From CAYZMS01 sp964479625 (GTDB lineage: Bacteria; Bacteroidota; Bacteroidia; Chitinophagales; Saprospiraceae): a stretch of DNA of 64,000 nucleotides. A model generated the notes under the pieces. It saw nothing but the letters and a program-made list of their open reading frames with translations. It was not told where the DNA came from and ran no database searches. The position numbers were made by a program, and so were the translations under genes. This document shows, piece after piece, positions 42,652 to 49,880 of this stretch; positions within the stretch are counted from its first letter, which is position 1; each line of letters begins with the position of its first letter. The stretch is taken from positions 62,001 through 126,000 of the forward strand of contig CAYZMS010000007.1 in the NCBI GenBank assembly GCA_964479625.1, written 5' to 3'.

Positions 42652-44751
42652 TTAATACCCGCCAAAATACCGTCTTAGAAACCATTCCGAGACGAGTAAA
42701 AGTAAGAGCGCAAAAAAGATCCATTTAAAGTTGATCAGATTCCTGGTCGCTCTGGTTTGATATAACACAGGCTTTACCGTCCCTCCCGATTCCAATAGGT
42801 CGGGTAAGTTTTCCAGGTCTTCGGGATAAACGACCGCTCCACCCAAGCGATCACTCAATAATCGCAGCAGCCTATGATCGGCTGTAGTCTCATACAACTC
42901 CAACTGGATGGGTTGGACACTAAAAGCACCAGAACTATTCAACTCTTCTCCTCCACTTACCACCCTGGCGGAGAAAGTGTAATTACCCACTGGCAGGATA
43001 CCCGCATTGAGCCGGTAAGCATTCCCACTTTTATCAAAGGTGAAATCATAAGCCCGGCCTTCTTCTCCCCTAATGACTATTTGAACATCCGGGTCGTTGA
43101 TCAACTCATAACTGTTATTGTACAGTTCTGCTTCGAAAAGAGCTTGCTCACTTTCGTTGATCAGGTTATCATTGATAGAAACCCTGAATTTTCGTTTATC
43201 CTCCTTAACGCTGAGGTATTGGATCATTTTCCCGGTAAAAGCATCGGCCAATTCGTGCTCTTCTTCCTGTAAAAAATTAAAAAGACGCCATTTCCAGATA
43301 CCTTCAGCAAGTAACAGCCCGGTACGAACACCCTCTATTTCTCCCATGGCAAGCAGCGGGTATTGGGTATCTATCTTTCGAATTCGTTGATAGAGAAGCA
43401 CCTGGGCTTCCGGACTGACGGAAAAGTCTCCAAAAGGTGCAAGCAGCGGCGGATAATTAGACAATTCATCCCACCCCTCTTCAATGGAGAAAAGACCGAA
43501 ATTCGGAGCGAGTCTTGCCTGGGTTTCAGTGGTATTTCTGCCGTCGGTTTTAATGCTGACCAATTGCTGGCTGTTATTGAGCACATTATAATCCGTTCGG
43601 GTCCCGGCAATGAACAAGCGCGGTGTACCGGATTTATTCATCCTGTTGAGCATCGGTCGGATATCTCTGCTTCCGCCAGGTAGCTGGTGAAAGATCACCA
43701 AATCATACTCCTCTGGTTGTACCTTCAAGGCATCCAAATAGGCGACTTCAACTTCATAGTTCTTATTTTGTTCCATACTCTTTCGAAGGCCTGCAATGTC
43801 CGGATGGGGAGCCAGCCCCAGCAAAAGGATTTTTTGTCGGGCATCCAGCACATCGACAAAGATATCCCTGCTGTTATTCACCGTAGATACTTCTCCATCA
43901 ATTGCACTCAAGCTCAACCGGTACCGTTGCACTCCAGGAGCGTCAGCCTCCAGAACAATCTCTTCTGTTCGAAAAAAATCCTCTCCTGCAATGGAAATAT
44001 TCTTTTGCTCCAGGCGCTTTGCCTGTCCGTTTTCGATCTTGTAAACGGTTAAATTGGTAGCCCTGCCCTGGCTGTTGATGGCGGCTATATCTGCCTGAAC
44101 AGAAAACCGATCCCCCAGATAAGCGATCTTATTGTGAAAGACCCGGCGCAACAATAAATCGCGCTTTGGAGTGGTATCCCCCAAAGCTACGCTGTAAATG
44201 GGCGCTGCCAGTTGTTCCCCACTGTATAGGGGGTTGCTGCCCTCATTGTAGATCCCGTCCCCAGCCAGAATGACAGCCCCCAGGTTCTCCCCGTCGTAGG
44301 CATCATAAATAAACTCCAATGCCTGGGATAAATTGGTGATCTTATCGGAAAAACTGGTGTCCAGCCCTTCGCGGGTTTGAGTACCAAAGGAGTAGGTCCT
44401 TAGGTCGTATTTGCGATCCAGCGCTCTGCTCAGGCGTTCCAGGCTGGCAAGGTAATCCGATAAGAAGCCCTCATCCATGGCAGCCCCAACCGACTCGGAC
44501 ACATCCTGTGCCAACACCACCACCGGTTCCCGGGATTCTACCTGTAATACCTTCAGCAGAGGACTTAACAGAAAAGCAGCTGTGGCACTGATCGTCAAAA
44601 ACCGCAGACCGGCTAACAACCCGATCAACCAAGAGCGCTGCTCCCTGAATTGTTTGTCCCGTCTGTAAAGCAGCCAGCTCATACCGACTCCTAGGGCCAG
44701 GCAAAAAATAAAATACCAAAGGGGATACTGAAATGTAATTTGTTCCATCAT
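42652..44751 (-). CDS. Membrane protein with VWA-like domain
   Basis: This 699-residue protein has two N-terminal spans (about 10-30 and 42-66) and one C-terminal span (676-693), so the bulk is periplasmic. After the second span comes a VWA-like stretch: 'VVVLAQDVSESVGAAMD' (a degenerate DxSxS MIDAS, here DVSES), then 'AVILAGDGIYNEGSNPLY'. Later parts are beta-rich, plus a Rossmann-like segment 'KILLLGLAPHPDIAGLRKSM'. Bacteroidota encode such proteins widely, often annotated as VWA or glutamine-amidotransferase-like; the role is unknown. It is divergent from the secreted protein at 45 kb. Confidence 0.65.
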   Translation of the reverse strand: MMEQITFQYPLWYFIFCLALGVGMSWLLYRRDKQFREQRSWLIGLLAGLRFLTISATAAFLLSPLLKVLQVESREPVVVLAQDVSESVGAAMDEGFLSDYLASLERLSRALDRKYDLRTYSFGTQTREGLDTSFSDKITNLSQALEFIYDAYDGENLGAVILAGDGIYNEGSNPLYSGEQLAAPIYSVALGDTTPKRDLLLRRVFHNKIAYLGDRFSVQADIAAINSQGRATNLTVYKIENGQAKRLEQKNISIAGEDFFRTEEIVLEADAPGVQRYRLSLSAIDGEVSTVNNSRDIFVDVLDARQKILLLGLAPHPDIAGLRKSMEQNKNYEVEVAYLDALKVQPEEYDLVIFHQLPGGSRDIRPMLNRMNKSGTPRLFIAGTRTDYNVLNNSQQLVSIKTDGRNTTETQARLAPNFGLFSIEEGWDELSNYPPLLAPFGDFSVSPEAQVLLYQRIRKIDTQYPLLAMGEIEGVRTGLLLAEGIWKWRLFNFLQEEEHELADAFTGKMIQYLSVKEDKRKFRVSINDNLINESEQALFEAELYNNSYELINDPDVQIVIRGEEGRAYDFTFDKSGNAYRLNAGILPVGNYTFSARVVSGGEELNSSGAFSVQPIQLELYETTADHRLLRLLSDRLGGAVVYPEDLENLPDLLESGGTVKPVLYQTRATRNLINFKWIFFALLLLLVSEWFLRRYFGGY

Positions 44752-45044
44752 AAGGAAAAAAGGGCCGAATAGATGCCGGTCAAATTTATCATTTATTAAA
44801 CTTCAGGCTGTCCACTAAGCTTTTTCGAGCCTGAAGTTGTTAAGTACAAACAGAAACATTTACTTTTTAGCTCCTGAACATAACATAACGAACCAAATAG
44901 AAGTTGTTTTATGGAATAGATGAACAAAGGTAAACATAAAGACAATGATGAAAGACGAAAGACCTTTTGAAGTACCATTTTCGGTTTTTTTATGGAGATT
45001 TTCGCCTTTCCGTCAATTGGTCATTATTGAAAAACGCAGATCTT

Positions 45045-46334
45045 ATGAAAAAAGGCGCTCGTTTCTTCCTGTTTTTAATTATTGCGCTAAGTATTTCGAG
45101 TTCCGTTAGAGCAGCCTACCTGCTCATTCCAATGGATGCAGAGGGCCAACAGAATCATTTGAAAGCCTACGGTATTACCTACTGGATCCTGGAAAATGGT
45201 TCTGAAGCCTGGTGGTTACTGAATTACCGGGGTGGAAGCTTTGCCATTCCCCATAATCCCATTTTCGAAAAGGAATGTCTGACCCGTGGGGTCAGTTTTG
45301 ACGTTATTCCGGATGCACAATTCAATAAGATCCTAAATGATATTGCTGACCCGGAAGTAAATATGGAGGCCATGAAACTGGAGAAGGCCCCAAAAATCGC
45401 TGTTTACACTCCGGATTTTAACGAAAAAGGGGAAAAGATCCAGCCATGGGATGATGCAGTGACGCTTGTACTCACCTATGCTGAAATTCCATACGAAACG
45501 GTTTACGATACCGAAGTCATGAATGATGAGTTGGTAAAATACGACTGGTTACACCTGCACCACGAAGACTTTACCGGTCAATATGGCCGGTTTTACCGGT
45601 CGTATCACAGTCAGCCCTGGTACCGTGAAAATGTGCGGCGGATGTCAGCCCTGGCGAGATCCCTGGGTTTCGAAAAAGTTTCCCAGCTCAAATTGGGTGT
45701 GGTCAAAAAAATACGGGAATACGTAGCCGGAGGAGGGTTCATGTTCGCTATGTGTTCTGCTACCGATACCTATGATATTGCTCTGGCGGCTGAAGGACTG
45801 GACATTTGCGCTGATATATACGATGGTGATCCTGAAGACCCTACTGCTCAGTCAAAACTCGATTTTTCTAAAAGTTTTGCCTTTAAGGATTTCACCTTAA
45901 GTCGCAACCCACTCGAATATGAGTATTCCAGCATTGACCACAACAGAGGCCGTAACGTGCCGGTTACTCAGGACTATTTTACTTTATTCGATTTTTCAGC
46001 CAAATGGGACCCGGTGCCCACCATGTTAACCCAAAACCATACCCGGACAGTGAAAGGGTTCATGGGACAAACCACTGCCTTTCGCAATCAGTATATTAAA
46101 TCGGGTGTCTTAATTCTGGGAGAGAACAAACCTGCTGAGGAAGCGCGTTATATCCATGGCACCTTTAATGACGGGTTTTGGACCTTCTATGGTGGGCATG
46201 ATCCGGAGGATTACCGGCACTTTGTCAAAGACCCGGAAACAGACCTAAGCCTGCACCCTAATTCACCGGGATACAGGCTGATCCTGAATAATATTCTCTT
46301 CCCCGCTGCCAAAAAGAAAAAGAGAAAAACCTAA
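45045..46334 (+). CDS. Secreted protein of the Bacteroidota family often labelled asparagine synthetase B
   Basis: The ATG at 45045 gives the signal peptide 'MKKGARFFLFLIIALSISSS' and a 429-residue product; the ORF start at 44967 lacks support. Conserved blocks include 'LLIPMDAEGQQNHLKAYGIT', 'WLLNYRGGSFAIPH', 'YDWLHLHHEDFTGQYGRFY' and 'FMFAMCSATDTYDIALAAEG'. From memory this family is commonly named asparagine synthetase B in Flavobacteriia. However, I see neither an N-terminal nucleophile Cys nor an ATP-pyrophosphatase loop, so that name is probably wrong. The 'GGGFMFAMCSATD' segment recalls class I glutamine-amidotransferase-like folds. The function is unknown; the location is periplasmic or surface. 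Confidence 0.7.
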   Translation: MKKGARFFLFLIIALSISSSVRAAYLLIPMDAEGQQNHLKAYGITYWILENGSEAWWLLNYRGGSFAIPHNPIFEKECLTRGVSFDVIPDAQFNKILNDIADPEVNMEAMKLEKAPKIAVYTPDFNEKGEKIQPWDDAVTLVLTYAEIPYETVYDTEVMNDELVKYDWLHLHHEDFTGQYGRFYRSYHSQPWYRENVRRMSALARSLGFEKVSQLKLGVVKKIREYVAGGGFMFAMCSATDTYDIALAAEGLDICADIYDGDPEDPTAQSKLDFSKSFAFKDFTLSRNPLEYEYSSIDHNRGRNVPVTQDYFTLFDFSAKWDPVPTMLTQNHTRTVKGFMGQTTAFRNQYIKSGVLILGENKPAEEARYIHGTFNDGFWTFYGGHDPEDYRHFVKDPETDLSLHPNSPGYRLILNNILFPAAKKKKRKT

Positions 46335-46378
46335 AAACTATTGGAGCGGTTGTTTGAACGGCTATATTACCTATCGAA

Positions 46379-47563
46379 TTGGAAAACCTGAACCATCAAA
46401 TTTTTGATCGACCTATGCGATATGTACTTATGGTTTTATTGTTAGGTGCAGCATTTTTCGGTGGAGTTGCCTGGAAAAGCAGTGAAAACAAGACAGATTC
46501 CACCCAATTAGAAGAAACCTCTGAGACTGGAAGTACCCCTGGCAGCACTTCCTCCACCAATGAAGCTGCGGTACCGACAAGTTTAAATTCGAAGTTGACC
46601 ACAGCTGAACAGGCCAATATTCGCTTATTTGAGCGTTCCCGTCCGTCCGTTTGCTTCATAACTACCTCCACCCTGCAGCAAAGTTTTTTCAGCCGGGATA
46701 TTACGGAAATCCCACGCGGGACTGGCTCCGGATTTGTCTGGGACAATGAGGGGCATATCGTTACCAATTTCCACGTGATCAAAGGAGCTGACCGGGCGAC
46801 AGTCACCCTGTCTGATCAATCGGTCTGGGATGCGGAACTAGTGGGTATTGCTCCTGAAAAGGATCTGGCGGTTTTAAAGATCGATGCCCCGCGTTCTACA
46901 CTCCGTCCTATTCCGGTTGGCCAGTCGGATGTCCTTCGGGTAGGTCAAAATGTATATGCTATTGGCAACCCATTTGGTTTGGATCAGACCCTAACCACCG
47001 GTATTGTCAGCGCCCTTGGCCGGGAGATCGAATCACAGGCGGGCATTCCAATCCGGGATGTGATCCAGACAGATGCAGCTATCAACCCTGGTAATTCGGG
47101 CGGGCCCTTGCTCAACTCCAGCGGAGAGCTCATTGGGGTAAACACTGCCATTTACAGTCCAAGTGGAGCTTCCGCAGGCATTGGTTTTTCCATTCCGGTG
47201 GATGCCGTTAGCTGGGTAGTCCCCGAATTGATCGAGTTCGGCAAGATCCGCCGACCAACGCTGGGCGTAAACCTGGCGGATCAGCGTTTTCTCGAAAACA
47301 ATGGTCTGGAAGGAGCATTGATCATCAATGTTACTCCTGGAAGCACCGCCGAAAAAAGTGGTATCCGCCCAACCCGTCGGGATGATTATGGTCGCATTCA
47401 GCTTGGAGACATAATTATTGGTTTCAATAAAGAAAAAATTAAAACCAATGGTGACCTTATCCTTGCCCTCGAAAAATACGACCCCGGTGATGTAGTGGAG
47501 TTGACCGTTCTACGGGGTGATAAAAAAGTGGTTATAGAGTTGCCGCTGGATGAATCCAATTAG
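46379..47563 (+). CDS. HtrA/DegQ-like trypsin-type serine protease with one PDZ domain
   Basis: The 394-residue product from TTG at 46379 has one N-terminal membrane anchor (about 13-32) and a Ser/Thr-rich linker. The chymotrypsin fold carries the full catalytic triad: His132 ('IVTNFHVIKGA'), Asp162 ('EKDLAVLKID') and Ser240 ('NPGNSGGPLL'). A single PDZ domain fills about 290-390. It should act as an envelope quality-control protease. An ATG at 46415, just before the anchor ('MRYVLMVLLLGAAFF'), is an equally possible start. The gene follows the preceding one by 44 bp, and a strong hairpin follows its stop. Confidence 0.9.
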   Translation: MENLNHQIFDRPMRYVLMVLLLGAAFFGGVAWKSSENKTDSTQLEETSETGSTPGSTSSTNEAAVPTSLNSKLTTAEQANIRLFERSRPSVCFITTSTLQQSFFSRDITEIPRGTGSGFVWDNEGHIVTNFHVIKGADRATVTLSDQSVWDAELVGIAPEKDLAVLKIDAPRSTLRPIPVGQSDVLRVGQNVYAIGNPFGLDQTLTTGIVSALGREIESQAGIPIRDVIQTDAAINPGNSGGPLLNSSGELIGVNTAIYSPSGASAGIGFSIPVDAVSWVVPELIEFGKIRRPTLGVNLADQRFLENNGLEGALIINVTPGSTAEKSGIRPTRRDDYGRIQLGDIIIGFNKEKIKTNGDLILALEKYDPGDVVELTVLRGDKKVVIELPLDESN

Positions 47564-47617
47564 GAGCTTTGGGCTATGAGTTTTGAGTTTTTATTTTTCT
47601 CAAAGCCCAAAACTCCT
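47562..47617. terminator. Bidirectional terminator between the protease and PNPOx-like genes
   Basis: AGGAGCTTTGGGCT (47562-47575) pairs with AGCCCAAAACTCCT (47604-47617) with one mismatch, a 14-bp stem. The inner T-rich loop holds a further TTGAG/CTCAA pairing. It lies between convergent genes. Confidence 0.7.
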
Positions 47618-47628
47618 AACCCTTTCCG

Positions 47629-48228
47629 TCAAGGGGTAACCCAGGCGGCTTTAACCGGTACTTCTCCTTCCCACGCAAAAACCGCTCGCTGATGCCCCTT
47701 TGAACTGAGGTGTAAAACATCCATTTCGGAAATAATGCCCTTAAGGATCATAAAATTTCCGAAAGCACATTCCGTTTTTTCCAATTCCATATCGTCCTTC
47801 CAGAAGGAGGGTAAGTTGTCGCCGGGAGCTTCCAGGGGGGTACCCGGGGGGTGAATTGCTGCATAGGCCTTTCTGCCTCGAACACCAATCTTTTCCCAAT
47901 GGGATCGGCAGATAGCATCTCCCTGAAGGCATTCGAACTTAACACGAAGCCGTAATTGCACCTTTCTACCCGGATGCCAATACAAAAGATGTGCCCTTTC
48001 ATACCTTTTCAGTACCGCCACCTTTGGTGAACGAGCGTCTGTATAAAATAGCACCTCTCGTGTAGTCTGCTTAAAGGTTCGCATGACCAGCGTTCGAACA
48101 TCCGGCCCTATTTCCGTTTGGGTGGCCAGAGCAGGCGTCCGCATTGGATCATTTCGGGAGTGGCTTGCCCTTGCCAATAAACCCCAAGCCGCAGATCTAA
48201 CCTCTTCCAGGGTATTCCAATATTCCAT
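47629..48228 (-). CDS. Pyridoxamine 5'-phosphate oxidase-like FMN-binding protein
   Basis: This 199-residue split-barrel flavoprotein has 'TLVMRTFKQTTREVLFYTDA' followed by 'SPKVAVLKRYERAHLLYWHP', typical of the PNPOx-like group that handles FMN. Next come 'QLRLRV' and 'CRSHWEKIGVRGRKAYAA', the substrate-side part seen in the Alr4036-like members. Whether it oxidises pyridoxamine phosphate is uncertain, as the C-terminal dimerisation motif of true PdxH is not evident. It is cytoplasmic. Its start faces the 1-kb repeat region, so its promoter must lie at the left end of that tract. Confidence 0.75.
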   Translation of the reverse strand: MEYWNTLEEVRSAAWGLLARASHSRNDPMRTPALATQTEIGPDVRTLVMRTFKQTTREVLFYTDARSPKVAVLKRYERAHLLYWHPGRKVQLRLRVKFECLQGDAICRSHWEKIGVRGRKAYAAIHPPGTPLEAPGDNLPSFWKDDMELEKTECAFGNFMILKGIISEMDVLHLSSKGHQRAVFAWEGEVPVKAAWVTP

Positions 48229-48413
48229 AAAAGTGATTTTTACACCTTAACACTTCTTAACGAAACCCACCTGTGACCTCCAAAAAAACTGGCGTCTTAA
48301 GATCGAAAGTTTCGCAAACGACCGGAACAAAACTTGAAAAAATAAAGTCGAAAAATAAAGCTTCCCTTGAAAACGGATGGTTCTTTTCATAGGAATGTAA
48401 TAAGCTAGTGAGT

Positions 48414-48462
48414 GTTTTTTCATGATGAATATGGGTTTTAGGTGTTCTTTGTGAGAGGGGGG
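48414..48462 (+). repeat. 49-bp perfect direct repeat, copy A
   Basis: This segment is identical, base for base, to 48862-48910, 448 bp away. It includes the box CATGATGAATATGGG and runs into the G-run of terminator hairpin 1. The two copies diverge abruptly inside the hairpin. Confidence 0.85.
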
Positions 48463-48480
48463 GATCAACTCCCCCTTTTT
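48459..48480 (+). terminator. Terminator hairpin, unit 1
   Basis: GGGGGA, loop TCAAC, TCCCCC, then five T. A canonical rho-independent terminator reading to the right, with no gene before it on this strand for over 900 bp. Confidence 0.75.
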
Positions 48481-48543
48481 CTAACTCTTCAGAAAAAACC
48501 ACTCAAAATCATATGCCCGGTTTTGATTTGGCTTGTCCAAATC

Positions 48544-48582
48544 CGGTGAGGAGCCGCCCCAGGCGGTCTCCATTCATCACCG
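48544..48582 (+). other. Long hairpin in unit 2
   Basis: CGGTGA, GGAG and CCGCC pair in order with GGCGG, CTCC and TCACCG around a CCA loop, with a 1-nt and a 5-nt bulge. This 15-bp structured stem lies about 60 nt before terminator 2 and would be the main fold of a unit-2 RNA. Confidence 0.5.
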
Positions 48583-48640
48583 ATCGGGTGAAAGCAACAG
48601 AGACGAATAGGTTTTAAAAAAGGTTATAGGTTATAGGTTG

Positions 48641-48668
48641 AAAGGGGAGGTTGCCCCTCCCCTTTTTT
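48641..48668 (+). terminator. Terminator hairpin, unit 2
   Basis: AAAGGGGAGG, loop TTGCC, CCTCCCCTTT, continuing to six T. A perfect 10-bp stem. Confidence 0.8.
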
Positions 48669-48816
48669 AAATCAGAAACTTGTGACTTTTAATAAAAGTG
48701 GCGTCCAAAAAAGTAAGAAGCGATAAGTTATTAAGTCACTTGTGATCAAAGGATTAGATCAAAACGAATAGTTTCAGAAAGATATAACAGGTTATGGGTT
48801 TAGGTGTTTGGTTCGA

Positions 48817-48841
48817 GGGGGGCTTTGCTCCCCCCTTTTTT
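48817..48841 (+). terminator. Terminator hairpin, unit 3
   Basis: Six G, loop CTTTGCT, six C, then six T. It is preceded by the decayed box TTATGGGTTTAGGTGTTTGG. Confidence 0.75.
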
Positions 48842-48861
48842 CCCATACCCTTAAGGAAAGC

Positions 48862-48910
48862 GTTTTTTCATGATGAATATGGGTTTTAGGTGTTCTTTGT
48901 GAGAGGGGGG
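48862..48910 (+). repeat. 49-bp perfect direct repeat, copy B
   Basis: Second copy of the 48414-48462 element, in the same orientation. It lies directly upstream of a hairpin whose loop and right arm differ from those of copy A, although the box is unchanged. Confidence 0.85.
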
Positions 48911-48932
48911 CAGGTTACTGCCCTCCTATTTT
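48905..48932 (+). terminator. Terminator hairpin, unit 4
   Basis: GGGGGGCAG, loop GTTA, CTGCCCTCC (one G-T pair), then TATTTT. The stem sequence is different from unit 1 although the upstream 49 bp are identical. Confidence 0.65.
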
Positions 48933-49169
48933 ACCTTAGCTGGTATTATCAAGAGATTTCGGGGGTTTTAAACTTTTGGCTACCCCTTTTCTAAAAAATA
49001 ATTGCCATCCCTTAAACTTCCTATCTTTTGAGAGGGAGCAGGTATTTTCGAAAAAAGATTTTTATAAGTGTGGAAATTTTCCATCTTATCCCTCTTTTAA
49101 TCGAACGAACAAAAAACTTGAATTAAGCAGGTTTTCATGATACGAATACGGGTTTTAGGTTTTGCAAGA

Positions 49170-49198
49170 GGGGAGTAGTGAACTACTCCCCTTTTTTT
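49170..49198 (+). terminator. Terminator hairpin, unit 5
   Basis: GGGGAGTAG, loop TGAA, CTACTCCCC, then seven T. A perfect 9-bp stem. The T-run leads straight into TATTTTTG (49198-49205), a -7-like element 31 bp before the marC start, but no -33 partner is visible. Confidence 0.8.
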
Positions 49199-49235
49199 AT
49201 TTTTGCAGCTTAAATAACTTAATTCAGAACGGGCC

Positions 49236-49871
49236 ATGGTCGAACTATTCATTGCAGCGCTTGCCTCCTTATTTTCAGTGCTAAATCCGATGGGAGCTAT
49301 CCCGGTTTACATGGCCATGACCCCGGTTTACACGCCTGCTGAGCGCAAGCGTACAGCATTATTAACGGGTTTGTATGTAACGCTCATTTTATTGGTCTTT
49401 TACTTTGCCGGAACGCTCATCCTTTCTTTTTTTGGCATAAGCATCAATGCCATGCGAATCGCCGGAGGATTTGTCATATTGAACATGGGGTTCTCTCTTC
49501 TGAGTGGTCATTTTGCTGAAAGCCGAGCTATAAATGACAAGGTAGAAGAGGAAGCCAAAGTGAAAAATGATATTTCCTTTTCTCCACTGGCAATGCCATT
49601 GATCTCGGGCCCGGGTTCCATCTCCCTATTGATCGGTTGGTTTAATGAATATACAGGTCTTCAGGCCCGCCTGATCATTTGTCTGGTCGTGATCCTGAAT
49701 GGGTTAATCGTTTTTTTGATCCTTCGTTTTTCTCCTCTCCTTTTTCGAATATTGGGTGTATCGGGTTTGAAGGCTCTATCCAGAATTATGGGATTTATTG
49801 TAATGGCCATTGGAGTCGAATTCATTCTCAGTGGAAGTTATTTCCTTATCGAACGACTGATGGAACAATAA
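49236..49871 (+). CDS. MarC family integral membrane protein
   Basis: This 211-residue protein has six hydrophobic spans and the family's repeated motifs 'LFSVLNPMGAIPVYMAM' near the start and 'FSPLAMPLISGPGSISLLIG' in the middle. MarC/YhgN proteins sit in the inner membrane; their transported substrate is unsettled, and the old link to multiple antibiotic resistance is not supported for E. coli MarC. The ATG at 49236 lies 38 bp after the last terminator of the repeat array. It converges with the giant adhesin gene, 9 bp between stops. Confidence 0.9.
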   Translation: MVELFIAALASLFSVLNPMGAIPVYMAMTPVYTPAERKRTALLTGLYVTLILLVFYFAGTLILSFFGISINAMRIAGGFVILNMGFSLLSGHFAESRAINDKVEEEAKVKNDISFSPLAMPLISGPGSISLLIGWFNEYTGLQARLIICLVVILNGLIVFLILRFSPLLFRILGVSGLKALSRIMGFIVMAIGVEFILSGSYFLIERLMEQ

Positions 49872-49880
49872 GCTGTCCTT

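Larger units (their letters stand above)
48271..49198 (+). repeat. Array of five terminator-ended repeat units in a protein-free 1-kb tract
   Basis: No credible protein is encoded between 48229 and 49235. Instead five hairpins, all ending in T-runs or T-rich tracts on the plus strand, recur at 48459-48480, 48641-48668, 48817-48841, 48905-48932 and 49170-49198. Each is preceded by a related box (core TATGGGTTTTAGGTGTT or a decayed form). Further upstream, 48271-48296 and 48680-48705 match at 20 of 26 positions, so units 1 and 3 share both ends (about 210 and 162 bp long). The likely reading is a tandem family of short transcripts with their own terminators. A run of duplicated terminators without genes is the alternative. 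Promoters are not clear: a weak TTG-17-TATCTTTTG (49002-49030) precedes unit 5. Confidence 0.6.

Noticed and set aside
48247..48502. Overlapping open frames of 73 and 81 residues on the minus strand of the repeat tract
   Set aside because: They run antisense through the terminator hairpin and the 49-bp repeat, with Lys/Phe/Thr-rich low-complexity content and no family pattern.
49002..49030. Promoter TTG-17-TATCTTTTG for repeat unit 5
   Set aside because: The -7 element has one base too many and the spacing is short; kept only as a remark in the array entry.
48271..49198. CRISPR array
   Set aside because: The repeats are few, unequal in spacing and degenerate, and no cas gene is present in the window.
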